Shown here in pieces: positions 43,230-53,111 of a stretch of DNA of 64,000 bases. The DNA lies in NCBI GenBank assembly GCA_949372755.1, contig CASIBO010000006.1, positions 1 through 64,000 on the forward strand, in the 5' to 3' direction. Under the pieces are notes generated by a model that saw nothing but the letters and a program-made list of their open reading frames with translations, did no database searches and was not told the origin of the DNA. A program made the position numbers and the translations under genes. This DNA comes from UBA9926 sp018645765 (GTDB taxonomy: Bacteria; Pseudomonadota; Gammaproteobacteria; Pseudomonadales; Azotimanducaceae). Positions within the stretch are counted from its first letter, which is position 1; each line of letters begins with the position of its first letter.

Positions 43230-46200
43230 TCAATTTAAACCGTTTTTCACGATCCTCTATTGTATCCACAATTGCGATCCGGTTGGCAGAGGCAAATTTG
43301 TAACGGTGCGACTGCTTCTGTACCAATTCAATCACGCGTTCTGCTGGCACTTTGGTATTTTGAAGAAAGTCTATTTTTCCGCCGCGGGGTCCCAAGTCAA
43401 TCCGGCTGATACCGAGGTCTGCTGCGATCAACTTGATTTCGGTGACCCGAAACAAGTTCTTCACGGGTTCTGGCAGCAGGCCAAATCGATCGATCATCTC
43501 AACTTGGAGTGCGCGTAACGCATCGGTGGTTTTTGCATTTGAGATGCGCTTGTACAGCACAAGCCGCATTTGAACATCGGGTAAATAGTCATCTGGAATT
43601 AAAGCAGGCAGATGCAATTTGATTTCGGTGCTGTTTTCCTCGTCGGTATCAAAGTTAATTTGTTTGCCGTTTTTAAAGGCGATGACGGCCCGGTCTAACA
43701 TGTCCATGTAAAGGCCGAAACCAATGGCCGTCATGTTGCCGGTTTGGGACTCGCCTAATAGCTCACCGGCGCCCCGGATCTCCATGTCATGGGTCGCCAG
43801 AATAAAGCCGGCACCGAGGTCCTCTGCCGCGGCAATTGCCTCTAACCGCTTTTCAGCATCGCTGGTGAGTGAGCCGCTTTCAGGCGTGAGCAGATAGGCA
43901 TAGGCTTGGTGATGAGATCGGCCAACGCGGCCTCTAAGCTGGTGGATTTGAGCGAGTCCGAATTTGTCGGCACGATCCATGATGATGGTATTGGCATTGG
44001 GAATGTCGATGCCGGTTTCAATGATGGTGGTGCAGACCAAAATATTGGCTCGCTGGTGATAAAAATCCGACATCACCTGCTCGAGCTCTTTTTCGCGCAT
44101 TTGACCATGGCCGACGAGGACTCGTGCCGCTGGCACCAACTGCTTGAGTTCATCGGCAACCCGTTCGATGTCTTTTACCTCATTGTGCAGGTAATAAACC
44201 TGACCGCCGCGCAGCAGTTCCCGTTGAATCGCTTCTTTAATAATGCCCAGTTCTCGCACACGGATAAACGTTTTAATCGACAGGCGTCGGGCTGGGGGCG
44301 TCGCAATGATCGACAGATCCCGAAGCCCGGTCATCGACAGGTTCAAGGTTCGTGGGATTGGTGTTGCGGTCATTGCCAGTACATCGACGTCGGCGCGCAT
44401 CGCTTTGATACGTTCTTTTTGACGAACGCCAAAGCGATGCTCCTCATCGATGATCAACAAACCCAGATCTTTAAAACGAATTTGGTCTTGAATGAGGGCG
44501 TGGGTGCCAATGACGATATCAACTTGGCCAGTTGCGAGTGCCGCAATCACTTGATCCTGCGCCTTGCGGGTTTTAAAGCGCGAGATGCTCTCGATTCTGA
44601 CCGGCCAGTCCGCAAAGCGATCGCGGAAGGATTGCAGGTGCTGCTCTGCAAGGAGGGTCGTCGGCACCAAGATGGCAACCTGCTTTCCGCCTTGGATCGC
44701 GAGAAAAGCGGCGCGCATGGCGACTTCTGTTTTACCGAAACCGACATCGCCGCAGATCAATCGATCGGTTGGCTTCGGGTTGCAAAGATCCGCAATAACC
44801 GCCTCAATGGCGCTCATTTGGTCGGCGGTTTCCTCGAAGGGAAAGGCGCGAACAAATTGATCAAACTCGGTGTCCGGCATCGGAAAAGCGAAGCCCAGTT
44901 TGGCCTCGCGTCGAGCATACAGTTCTAATAACTCGGCGGCGACATCTCGGATTTGTTCGGCGGCTTTTCGCTTTGCCTTTTGCCAAACATCGCTGCCCAA
45001 TCGGTGCCAAGGGGCGAGGTCTTTGTCGGCGCCGGTATAGCGGGATATCAGGTGTAAGTCGGACACCGGCACATACAACTTGGCCTCATCTTGATATAAA
45101 AGTGTGAGGAATTCGTTGGTTTGGCCATCGATTTCGAGCGTAATCAACCCTTGGTAACGTCCGACCCCATGTTCCAAATGCACAACTGGGGCGCCTTCGG
45201 ATAGTTCGGTTAAGCTTCGCACGACGAGCTCTTCAGCTTGGTCGCGTTCTTTCTGTCGCCGCCGTGCCTGTAAAACACGCTCGCCAAAGAGCTGCGGCTC
45301 TGAGATTTGGATCAGGCGTTGCTCTGGCAGAGACATGGATCGGTCAACGGGTGCGTGGCTAATGCAGAGTGGGGCGTCAGAGGTTATAAAATCCAGCCAG
45401 GAACGCACCATTTTTGGGGCTAGGCCCGCGGTTCTCAGCAGCTGATCAATCAGTTCTCGTCGGCCGGGCGTTTCGGCACTGATTAGGACGCGCGCGTCTT
45501 GCGTTGCAAGGTGCGCGCGCAATCGGTGAAACGGATCGACCGCGCGATCTTCAATGCCAAGATCTGGCGCGGGCAGCGTGTTGAAGGTGCGGGCGCCTTT
45601 TCGAAAGGTTTCCAGTCGATCAAGACGAGGATAGGCCTTTAACAATCCCATGAGTTCATCTTCAGCGAGGAGTAGCACCTCGGGCGGTAGTATTGGTCGC
45701 TCAAGGTCGTAACGGAGACTCTCATAGCGGGATCTTGCGGTCTCCCAATAGCTTTGGATGGGGTTGGCAATGGCTTCGGTGATCAGCAATAGATCCGCCG
45801 GTAGGTAATTCAGGAGCGTTTCGGTTTCGGTATAAAAAAGCGGCAGATAATACTCAATACCCGCCGGTGCTTGGCCCTGAGCGACGTCCTGATACATTCG
45901 GCAGTCTCGGGGATTGCCGCCAAATTGTTCGTGCCATTGATCTTGGAATAATCGGATGCCCTCTTTGGACAACGGAAACTCGCGTGCGGGCAGGGTATCA
46001 ATGGCATCGGTGATCCCCGTCGACAGCTGGGTTTCGGGATCAAAGGTTCGGATGGACTCGATCTCATCGTCAAACAATTCAACGCGAAAGGGATCTGCAG
46101 CCCCCATGGGAAACAGATCGAGGACCGAGCCCCGGACCGTGAACTCGCCGTGTTCAATGACCGTGTCGACGGCGCGATAGGCGCTGGCATGCAGTTGACG

Positions 46201-46647
46201 TCTTAATGTACTGAGATCTAATCGTTGGCCGGTTTGCAGCCGCAAATTATGACCGAGTAAAAAAGCCCGGGGGGGTAATCGAAGGAGCAGGGTCGCAGCC
46301 GGCACAATGACCACGGCGCGATCAAGCGCTGCTCGACTGAGTAAAGCCAAACGATCGGATAAAATATCTTGATGCGGCGAGAAACCGTCGTAGATCAGGG
46401 TCTCGTAGTCCGGAAAAATATCGATGGGGTAGGCGCCACCAGAGAAAAACGCCAGTTCCTGCTGAAGTCTTTGCGCACTTTGAGAATGCTCAGCGATGAT
46501 TAGGATACATCGATTTTCAGCCAGGGCTGTTTCGTGAATGGCCAGCGCAAAGGCAGCGCCCTGCAGGCCATGCCACCGCCTAACATCCTCCGGTTGCTTG
46601 GGGATGTCCTCGGCTTGTATTAGGAATTGGGTTGCTGGTTCGATCAT
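43195..46647 (-). CDS. mfd: Transcription-repair coupling factor
   Basis: Mfd removes stalled RNA polymerase from DNA lesions and recruits UvrA. The 1150-residue protein starts at ATG 46647 (MIEPATQFLIQAED); the open frame runs 350 bases further upstream without homology-like sequence. The N-terminal UvrB-like region lacks a functional helicase, as expected. The RNA-polymerase-interaction domain is near residues 470-540 (VVHLEHGVGRYQGL). The RecG-like motor has Walker A GDVGFGKTEVA near 618, Walker B IIDEEHRFG, and TRG-type QLRGRVGRS. The D7 domain closes the C-terminus. It is convergent with nothing and divergent from gap, as in Pseudomonas. Confidence 0.97.
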   Translation of the reverse strand: MIEPATQFLIQAEDIPKQPEDVRRWHGLQGAAFALAIHETALAENRCILIIAEHSQSAQRLQQELAFFSGGAYPIDIFPDYETLIYDGFSPHQDILSDRLALLSRAALDRAVVIVPAATLLLRLPPRAFLLGHNLRLQTGQRLDLSTLRRQLHASAYRAVDTVIEHGEFTVRGSVLDLFPMGAADPFRVELFDDEIESIRTFDPETQLSTGITDAIDTLPAREFPLSKEGIRLFQDQWHEQFGGNPRDCRMYQDVAQGQAPAGIEYYLPLFYTETETLLNYLPADLLLITEAIANPIQSYWETARSRYESLRYDLERPILPPEVLLLAEDELMGLLKAYPRLDRLETFRKGARTFNTLPAPDLGIEDRAVDPFHRLRAHLATQDARVLISAETPGRRELIDQLLRTAGLAPKMVRSWLDFITSDAPLCISHAPVDRSMSLPEQRLIQISEPQLFGERVLQARRRQKERDQAEELVVRSLTELSEGAPVVHLEHGVGRYQGLITLEIDGQTNEFLTLLYQDEAKLYVPVSDLHLISRYTGADKDLAPWHRLGSDVWQKAKRKAAEQIRDVAAELLELYARREAKLGFAFPMPDTEFDQFVRAFPFEETADQMSAIEAVIADLCNPKPTDRLICGDVGFGKTEVAMRAAFLAIQGGKQVAILVPTTLLAEQHLQSFRDRFADWPVRIESISRFKTRKAQDQVIAALATGQVDIVIGTHALIQDQIRFKDLGLLIIDEEHRFGVRQKERIKAMRADVDVLAMTATPIPRTLNLSMTGLRDLSIIATPPARRLSIKTFIRVRELGIIKEAIQRELLRGGQVYYLHNEVKDIERVADELKQLVPAARVLVGHGQMREKELEQVMSDFYHQRANILVCTTIIETGIDIPNANTIIMDRADKFGLAQIHQLRGRVGRSHHQAYAYLLTPESGSLTSDAEKRLEAIAAAEDLGAGFILATHDMEIRGAGELLGESQTGNMTAIGFGLYMDMLDRAVIAFKNGKQINFDTDEENSTEIKLHLPALIPDDYLPDVQMRLVLYKRISNAKTTDALRALQVEMIDRFGLLPEPVKNLFRVTEIKLIAADLGISRIDLGPRGGKIDFLQNTKVPAERVIELVQKQSHRYKFASANRIAIVDTIEDREKRFKLIENLLERFLAA

Positions 46648-46751
46648 GAAGAAGAAGACGCAAATAAAGTTGAGATTCCAGCGGGAGTGTACGCGAAGAC
46701 GGTGGCTTACGCTTACTTGCACAGGAATTTTATTCGTTGCGCGCGCTTTGA

Positions 46752-46779
46752 TTGCGCCGAAGCGCTGAGTCCTTATAAT
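46752..46779 (+). promoter_or_regulatory. Predicted gap promoter
   Basis: A perfect -10 TATAAT (46774-46779) preceded by TTGCGC (46752-46757) at 16 bases, in the mfd-gap divergent region. It would give a leader of about 140 bases. Confidence 0.45.
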
Positions 46780-46924
46780 GGCGCGTGAGCGACGAAAGGG
46801 GTCATTCGCAAGACCAAATGTAGGCCCTATTCGGAATAGAGCGTGAGCGCTGGTTGCACCAAAATGCGGAACCGTTTCTGAGCGGCACCGCAGCAAAGCA
46901 AGATATAAAGACAATTGTGAGGAG

Positions 46925-48397
46925 ATGACCGTGGCCAAACCCGGACTCGACCAAGTATTTTCCGATTGGAAGCAACGTGAAGCGCTGGCAGAAGCCATGA
47001 TCCCGCTGATCGGACAGCTCTATCGCCGCAACGTTGTTATTTATATTCATGGTGTTCCCTTGTTCAATCAATCCGTCATCGAAATGATGAAAGCGCATCG
47101 CCGAGTAAGGCAGATTGAAAAGAACGAGCTGTCTGAGTTCGAAACCCATCCGATGATTGCCGTCTTGGCAACGCTTGATCTTTCACCCGCGCATATCGAT
47201 ATCGGTAAGTTGGCTGGGGGGTATATGGATGACTCGGAAGGCCTGACTGTTTCGGATTATGTAAAACGCGCTTGCGCGGAGATTATGGGGGTTGAGGCCC
47301 AGGTTACGCACGCGGCGAGGGATGTTGTGGTCTACGGCTTTGGTCGAATTGGCCGATTGGTCACACGACTTTTGATTGAGAAGGCGGGCGGTGGTCAGAA
47401 CCTGGTTCCCAAAGCCGTCGTTTTAAGGCCGCCTAAGGACCCCTCAAAAGATTTAAGAAAGCGCGCGAGTCTGCTGCGTCGGGACTCGATTCACGGGCCT
47501 TTTGCAGGCACGATTCGAGTCGATGCCGACAACCAAGTGCTCATTTGCAATGGCATGGCAATCAAGTTTATTTATGCCTCCGACCCCAGCGATATTAACT
47601 ATCCTGAGCATGGTATTCAGGACGCGCTGATTATTGACAGTACCGGAGTCTGGCGCGATGAAGCGGGATTGTCACAACATTTGCTCAGTCCGGGTACCGC
47701 GAAAGTACTACTCACGACGTCGGGTAAGGGTGCTGTGAAAAACATAGTGTCTGGCGTTAATTCAAATTTAATTGAGGCGACCGACACACTTATTGGCGCC
47801 GCATCGTGTACGACCAACGCCATTGTCCCGGTATTAAAGGCGATTAATGATCGTTACACGATTGAGCATGGCCATATGGAAACAGTACATGCCTACACGG
47901 ATGATCAGAACCTCCATGACAATACGCATTCAAAGGAACGACGCGGTCGCAGTGCGCCCCTGAATATGGTGTTGACCGAATCCAATGCAACGAGCTCGGT
48001 GGGCAAACTGCTGCCAGAACTCGCGGGTAAGTTAACGGGGAATTCTATTCGAGTCCCGGTGCCGAATGTCTCGATGGCCATTCTGAACTTAACGGTTGAG
48101 ACCGCAACGACGCGTGAGGACGTTAGCGACTATCTGCGGGATGTGTCCCTCAATTCATCGATGCAACGGCAGATTGACTACACCGAGTCGAGCGAGGTGG
48201 TTTCGTCCGATTTTGTAGGCAATCGCCACGCTGGCATCATCGACTCCCACGCGACCATCGTGAATGGACACCAAATGGTGCTGTACGTTTGGTATGACAA
48301 TGAGTTTGGATATAGCTGTCAGGTTGTGCGGTGTGCCCAGAAAATGGCCGGTATTCGCTATCCCTTGATCCCATCGCAACCTGCAAGCGCGGAATAA
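46925..48397 (+). CDS. gap: Glyceraldehyde-3-phosphate dehydrogenase, long (Gap2-like) form
   Basis: A 490-residue GAPDH with an N-terminal extension of about 130 residues ahead of the classic enzyme. The Rossmann start is VVVYGFGRIGRLVTR near residue 135. The active-site Cys 295 lies in GAASCTTNA. The C-terminal part ends with VWYDNEFGYSCQVVRC. The extension is helical, without a recognisable motif. This form occurs beside nqr and mfd in Pseudomonas and is usually assigned to gluconeogenic use. It is convergent with none and precedes the GNAT gene on the same strand. Confidence 0.93.
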   Translation: MTVAKPGLDQVFSDWKQREALAEAMIPLIGQLYRRNVVIYIHGVPLFNQSVIEMMKAHRRVRQIEKNELSEFETHPMIAVLATLDLSPAHIDIGKLAGGYMDDSEGLTVSDYVKRACAEIMGVEAQVTHAARDVVVYGFGRIGRLVTRLLIEKAGGGQNLVPKAVVLRPPKDPSKDLRKRASLLRRDSIHGPFAGTIRVDADNQVLICNGMAIKFIYASDPSDINYPEHGIQDALIIDSTGVWRDEAGLSQHLLSPGTAKVLLTTSGKGAVKNIVSGVNSNLIEATDTLIGAASCTTNAIVPVLKAINDRYTIEHGHMETVHAYTDDQNLHDNTHSKERRGRSAPLNMVLTESNATSSVGKLLPELAGKLTGNSIRVPVPNVSMAILNLTVETATTREDVSDYLRDVSLNSSMQRQIDYTESSEVVSSDFVGNRHAGIIDSHATIVNGHQMVLYVWYDNEFGYSCQVVRCAQKMAGIRYPLIPSQPASAE

Positions 48398-48618
48398 CCG
48401 ATACTCGCAGGTCAGCGCGTGTGTTGGGTAGGCGCTTAGACTGCTAGGGTAACAAGGGTCGGTATATTAATCGGGCCGTCCTGAGCTTGACCCACGAAAA
48501 GGGTTATTCAGCACGCCACTATGTTCGATGGGTGCTTATGCATGGGCGCTCGTGGACAAGCGCTTATGCAGCGGCGCTGCCAAAGTTCAATGAAAACACG
48601 GATGCCAAGGATACGAGT

Positions 48619-49215
48619 ATGTCCAAACTATCGCCCCCTGAAGTTCGCGCGGCAACGTCGCAAGAGCGCGATTGGGTGTTGTCGACCATTGAGGTTGCCT
48701 TCATTAATGACCCCGTGATGCGCTTTTGTTGGCCCCGTGCCAAGGAATACCTGGCAGGCATTCGGCACGTTGCGAATGCTATGGGGGGAAAGGCCTTTGA
48801 GCATGGTAGTGCTTATTTGGCGCCAGAATTCTCGGGCGTTGCTTTGTGGGTGCCGCCAGGGGTCCACCCCGATCTGGAACCGATTGGCGCCTTGATGGTG
48901 GAGACCGTTGACGCGGCTTTGCATGAAGACCTATTCGGTATGCTGGGCGAGATGGCGGCGTTTCATCCCGAGGAAGACCATTGGTATCTGGCGCAGATCG
49001 GCGTTGATCCGTTCTATCAGGCTCAGGGTGTGGGCGCGGCTTTGATGAAGCATGCGCTGGCGCGCTGCGACACCGATGGTACGCCCTGTTATCTCGAAAG
49101 CTCGAACCCCCGTAATATCAGCCTGTATGAGCGCTTCGGGTTTGAGCGAGTGGGCGAGATTCAAGTGGGACGTTCACCCATAATGACGCCAATGATCCGA
49201 CCCGCGCAGGGCTAG
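48619..49215 (+). CDS. GNAT-family N-acetyltransferase
   Basis: A 198-residue acetyltransferase. I start it at ATG 48619, preceded by AAGGA at good spacing; the frame is open to 48487. The acetyl-CoA-binding motif A is LAQIGVDPFYQAQGVGAALM near residues 125-144 (Q/R-x-x-G-x-G/A), and SSNPRNISLYERFGF near 158-172 is the motif B region. The acyl acceptor is unknown. It lies between gap and nqrA. Confidence 0.8.
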   Translation: MSKLSPPEVRAATSQERDWVLSTIEVAFINDPVMRFCWPRAKEYLAGIRHVANAMGGKAFEHGSAYLAPEFSGVALWVPPGVHPDLEPIGALMVETVDAALHEDLFGMLGEMAAFHPEEDHWYLAQIGVDPFYQAQGVGAALMKHALARCDTDGTPCYLESSNPRNISLYERFGFERVGEIQVGRSPIMTPMIRPAQG

Positions 49216-49658
49216 GAAAAGTCGGTCGCGGCGGCTGAAAAGACTGCTTGCGGGGATCACGAACCACGTCTATTGGCTCAAATATTGGGTTAAGGTCATC
49301 CGCCTCACCTAGCAGAGCAGCCTACACCCGTCCAATCGGGGCCGAGCCTGTTTTGGCCGAAGGTTTTACGCATCATCGCATGCCCGGTTGAGGGCGCTTA
49401 GCCTCGAAAAATGGGTTCCGCGTCCACTCGCAGGTTGCTTTTTGCTGTCATAATGCGCCGCGGACTTAAAGCGCTGATTTCGAGGTGGATTAATCAGATC
49501 CTAGTCTCTATAATTGCGGGCGCCAGAATGGCGACTTCGCTTGTCACAACCCGAAAAATAGCTGGGTTAAAGAACGCGGCAGAGACTTGGCAATGAGAAG
49601 ATGCTGATGCGCAATGGCTCAGTCTCAGCTTGATTGAAACAGTTCTGATAGGAAGGAC
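49216..49658. other. Intergenic region upstream of the nqr operon
   Basis: About 440 bases with no gene I can support. A plausible nqr promoter lies at 49486-49514. No recognisable operator or riboswitch was seen. Confidence 0.45.
49486..49514 (+). promoter_or_regulatory. Possible promoter of the nqr operon
   Basis: A perfect TATAAT (49509-49514) is preceded by TGGATT (49486-49491) at 17 bases. The -35 match is weak. The implied leader is about 140 bases. Confidence 0.35.
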
Positions 49659-51002
49659 ATGATCAAAATTAAAAAAGGGCTCAACCTGCCCATCAGTGGT
49701 GCCCCCGAGCAGAGGATCGCGCAAGACTATCAGCCCAGTAAGGTTGCCATTCTCGGCGCGGATTTTCACGGTTTGAAGCCAACCTTGCAGGTTGCCGAAG
49801 GCGATCAGGTCCAAAAAGGCCAGGTGCTGTTTACCGACAAGAAAAACGAGCAAGTTCAGTACACCGCGCCCGCGTCAGGGGAAGTCGTGGCCATTAACCG
49901 GGGTGCGAAGCGCGTTTTTGAATCGCTGGTGATCGCAGTGAATGATGCACCGGCTGTTCAGTTTGCCCAGCACGCAGCGGCTGATTTATCCGGTTTAGCG
50001 CGCAGTCTTGTTGTCGAGCAGTTGGTTGCGTCCGGTGAGTGGACGGCGCTGCGAACGCGGCCGTTTAATAAAGTGCCTGCACCCAACACGGTCCCGCAAG
50101 CGATATTTGTGACGGCGATGGACAGTCGCCCCCATGCGCCCGACGCGAATCTAGTGATTGCAGCCGACTCAAAAGCCTTTGATGCTGGCCTTGAAGTCGT
50201 AGCCCGGCTTACCGAAGGCGCCACCTTTGTTTGTCTCGATGGGGAGGCGCCGGCACCAACTGTCTTGGGCGCTGAGATTCGCATTGAGCGATTTGAAGGC
50301 CTTCATCCGGCAGGTCTGGTAGGCACCCATATTCATTATTTAGAACCGGTTCATGCTCAGAAAACCGTCTGGCATCTGCATTATCAGGACGTCATTGCGA
50401 TAGGACACCTGTTCTTGACAGGGGAAGTCTATGCCCAACGGGTGATCTCCTTGGCGGGCCCAGCCGTTGCTAAACCGCAATTGGTAAGAACGGTGCGCGG
50501 AGCAGCATTGCAGGACCTGACAGAGGCCGCGTTAAAGCCCGGTAACCACCGCGTGATTAGCGGCTCGGTATTGGATGGTCGTACGGCGGAAGGCTCAGAA
50601 GCGTTTGTTGGCAGGTTCCACCTCCAGGTCGCGGTCTTGGCAGAAGGCACGGAGCGCGAGTTTCTTGGGTTCGTTGCCCCGGGCAGCGATAAGTTTTCGA
50701 TCACGCGGTTGTTTACAGCCTGGCTTCTCGGCAAGAAAGAGTTCGACCTCACCACCAGCACAGGTGGCAGTGAACGCTCGATGATTCCGCTGGGTTCGTT
50801 CGAGCGGTTAGCTGCACTCGATATTTTGCCAACGCAACTTTTAAGAGCCTTGTTGGTGGATGATGTCGAGAGCAGTATCGAGTTGGGGTGCTTCGAGCTC
50901 GATGAAGAAGACTTGGCCTTGTTCACCTTCGCGTGCCCTGGCAAGTATGAGTATGGGCCTTATCTCAGACAGATGCTGACGAAATTGGAAGCCGACGGGT
51001 AA
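49659..51002 (+). CDS. nqrA: Na+-translocating NADH:quinone reductase subunit A
   Basis: The cytoplasmic-side subunit A of the Na+-NQR respiratory complex; 447 residues, the usual length. The opening IKIKKGLNLPISGAPEQ and the lipoyl-like GDQVQKGQVLFTDKK (near 50) are characteristic. ISLAGPAVAKPQLVRTVRGA (near 265) and a C-terminal FACPGKYEYGPYLRQML also fit the family. AGGAAGGAC precedes the ATG. It opens the six-gene nqr operon, which pumps Na+ while moving electrons from NADH to ubiquinone. Confidence 0.96.
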   Translation: MIKIKKGLNLPISGAPEQRIAQDYQPSKVAILGADFHGLKPTLQVAEGDQVQKGQVLFTDKKNEQVQYTAPASGEVVAINRGAKRVFESLVIAVNDAPAVQFAQHAAADLSGLARSLVVEQLVASGEWTALRTRPFNKVPAPNTVPQAIFVTAMDSRPHAPDANLVIAADSKAFDAGLEVVARLTEGATFVCLDGEAPAPTVLGAEIRIERFEGLHPAGLVGTHIHYLEPVHAQKTVWHLHYQDVIAIGHLFLTGEVYAQRVISLAGPAVAKPQLVRTVRGAALQDLTEAALKPGNHRVISGSVLDGRTAEGSEAFVGRFHLQVAVLAEGTEREFLGFVAPGSDKFSITRLFTAWLLGKKEFDLTTSTGGSERSMIPLGSFERLAALDILPTQLLRALLVDDVESSIELGCFELDEEDLALFTFACPGKYEYGPYLRQMLTKLEADG

Positions 51003-51066
51003 ATACGTCGTCAATAGAAATGCTCGCAAGTCTTGCGAGGGACACAGTTAAGAATAGGACGCTGGT

Positions 51067-52269
51067 ATGTCGCTAAGAACGTTTATGGATGGCCTGGAGC
51101 CGAACTTCCACAAGGGTGGAAAGTACGAAAAGTACTACGCGATTTATGAAATGGTCGACACTATTTTTTACACGCCGGGCAAAACGACCGTTGGTCAATC
51201 CCATGTTCGCGATGCGGTTGATATGAAGCGCGTGATGACCACCGTTTGGTGGTGCGCTTTTTTCCCGATGCTCGTTGGCATGTATATGGTTGGGCATAAC
51301 GCGACCGAAGCGATGCAAGACTTGGGTATTCCAGCCCTTGAAGGTTGGCGCGGCATGATCATTTCACTGATGGCAGGCTACGATCCGAACAGCCTGTGGG
51401 ATTGTTTTGTCTATGGCGCGGTGTTTTATGTGCCCATTTACGCGGTGACGTTTGTTGTGGGTGGTTTGTGGGAAGTCTTGTTTGCCGTAAAGCGGGGCCA
51501 TGAAGTCAACGAGGGCTTTTTTGTCACCAGCATCTTGTTCAGTCTTACGCTACCAGCGACCATTCCTTTGTGGCAGGTTGCGATTGGCATTTCCTTTGGG
51601 GTGGTCGTCGGTAAAGAAATATTCGGCGGCACCGGTAAGAACTTCCTGAATCCCGCTCTCACGGGTCGCGCCTTTTTGTATTTTGCTTATCCCGCTCAAA
51701 TCTCTGGGGATGCCGTATGGACTGCTGTGGATGGTTACAGCGGCGCCACAGCGCTGAGTCTGGCCGCCGCAGGTGGGTTAGAGGGCGTGATGGCCTCTGG
51801 CATGACCTGGTGGGACGCCTTCTTGGGCAACATCCAAGGCTCGGTTGGGGAAGTCTCAACCCTTGCGATCTTCATCGGCGGCGCAATTTTGCTTACGACC
51901 AGAGTCGCCTCCTGGCGCATCATGGCGGGAGTCTTCCTTGGCATGACGGCGACGTCCTTGTTGTTTAACTGGATTGGTTCGGATACGAATCCGATGTTTG
52001 CCTTGCCCTGGCACTGGCATCTGGTGTTGGGCGGCTTTGCCTTTGGCATGGTCTATATGGCAACGGACCCTGTCTCGGCCGCGATGACCAACACGGGCCG
52101 TTGGTGGTACGGGGCCTTGATCGGGGTGATGTGTGTCCTGATCCGCGTCGTGAACCCGGCATTCCCGGAAGGCATGATGCTGGCGATCTTGTTTGCCAAC
52201 TTGTTTGCCCCCTTATTTGATTGGTCGGTCGTCAGGGCTAATGTTAGAAGGAGACTTGCGCGTGTCTGA
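51067..52269 (+). CDS. nqrB: Na+-NQR subunit B
   Basis: A polytopic membrane subunit of 400 residues carrying covalent FMN and the Na+ path. Thr 228 in YSGATAL is the flavin-attachment residue (S-G-A-T motif). The N-terminal HKGGKYEKYYAIYEMVDTIF is conserved. Multiple hydrophobic spans follow, with NFLNPALTGRAFLYFAYP near 195. The stop lies 8 bases inside nqrC. The length is near the Vibrio protein (about 415). Confidence 0.96.
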   Translation: MSLRTFMDGLEPNFHKGGKYEKYYAIYEMVDTIFYTPGKTTVGQSHVRDAVDMKRVMTTVWWCAFFPMLVGMYMVGHNATEAMQDLGIPALEGWRGMIISLMAGYDPNSLWDCFVYGAVFYVPIYAVTFVVGGLWEVLFAVKRGHEVNEGFFVTSILFSLTLPATIPLWQVAIGISFGVVVGKEIFGGTGKNFLNPALTGRAFLYFAYPAQISGDAVWTAVDGYSGATALSLAAAGGLEGVMASGMTWWDAFLGNIQGSVGEVSTLAIFIGGAILLTTRVASWRIMAGVFLGMTATSLLFNWIGSDTNPMFALPWHWHLVLGGFAFGMVYMATDPVSAAMTNTGRWWYGALIGVMCVLIRVVNPAFPEGMMLAILFANLFAPLFDWSVVRANVRRRLARV

Positions 52270-53089
52270 AGAAAATACATCTAGCAATAAAGACTCGATC
52301 CAAAATGTAATTGTGATTGCTCTTGGGGTTTGCTTGTTCTGCGCGGTGGTGGTTGCCGGTTCAGCCGTGGCCTTAAAAGAGCGCCGGGTTGAAAACAAGG
52401 CGCTTGATAAAAGCAAAAACGTTCTGATTGCAGCGGGCTTGTTTCAAGAGAATGTGACGCAAATGAGCGAGATCAATACCTTGTTCGAGCAGTTCGAGCA
52501 GCGGGTTGTGGATTTGCGCACCAAGCGGCTGCTCACCGCCGATGAGGTGGCGGTCGTGGCTGCGGACAATCAGCTGAACTTTGGCCAGTATGATCAGCGT
52601 AAGGCAGCGAAAGATCCGAGTTTATCGATGGCCCTAACGGATGCCCAGGACGTGGCCTCAATTAATCGCCGCGAGCACTACGCGCTGATTTATTTGCTGC
52701 GATCCGAGGTCGGAATCGACCGAATCATATTGCCGGTTCATGGCTATGGTCTTTGGTCAACTTTGTATGGGTTTATTGCTCTGGAAGGCGATGGCAATAC
52801 GGTGTCGGGCATTACCTTTTACGAGCACGCGGAAACGGCTGGGCTGGGTGGTGAAGTCGATAACCCGACTTGGAAAGCCAAGTGGCAGGGCAAGAGAATC
52901 TATGATGATCAGGGTCAGGTGGCGATGCGTGTCATGAAGGGCAGTGTCGACCCCAGCAATGCTGAAGCAGAATATCAAGTCGACGGCCTGAGTGGTGCAA
53001 CGCTCACCAGTCGAGGCGTTGAAAATATGATTGGGTATTGGTTGGGTGATGAAGGTTACGGCCCAATCCTTAAAAACATTAATGGTTAA
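52262..53089 (+). CDS. nqrC: Na+-NQR subunit C
   Basis: A 275-residue subunit with one N-terminal membrane span (VIVIALGVCLFCAVVVAGSA) and a periplasmic FMN domain. Thr 247 in LSGATLTSRG is the covalent FMN site. I start it at GTG 52262, 8 bases after AAGGAG (52248-52253). It overlaps the nqrB stop by 8 bases. A longer ATG frame from 52193 would run deep inside nqrB and is rejected. Confidence 0.95.
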   Translation: MSEENTSSNKDSIQNVIVIALGVCLFCAVVVAGSAVALKERRVENKALDKSKNVLIAAGLFQENVTQMSEINTLFEQFEQRVVDLRTKRLLTADEVAVVAADNQLNFGQYDQRKAAKDPSLSMALTDAQDVASINRREHYALIYLLRSEVGIDRIILPVHGYGLWSTLYGFIALEGDGNTVSGITFYEHAETAGLGGEVDNPTWKAKWQGKRIYDDQGQVAMRVMKGSVDPSNAEAEYQVDGLSGATLTSRGVENMIGYWLGDEGYGPILKNING

Positions 53090-53111
53090 GATCTGACGAA
53101 CGGAAATCAGC

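Noticed and set aside
43906..44928. 340-codon frame antisense to mfd
   Set aside because: It lies entirely within the conserved motor domain of mfd and mirrors its codon bias. No signal, domain or start context supports it.
49411..49596. 61-codon frame upstream of nqrA
   Set aside because: No ribosome-binding site and no family resemblance; it overlaps the likely nqr promoter.
50429..50944. 171-codon frame antisense to nqrA
   Set aside because: A composition shadow of nqrA, Ser/Pro/Arg-rich with no domain; nqrA is clearly the real gene.
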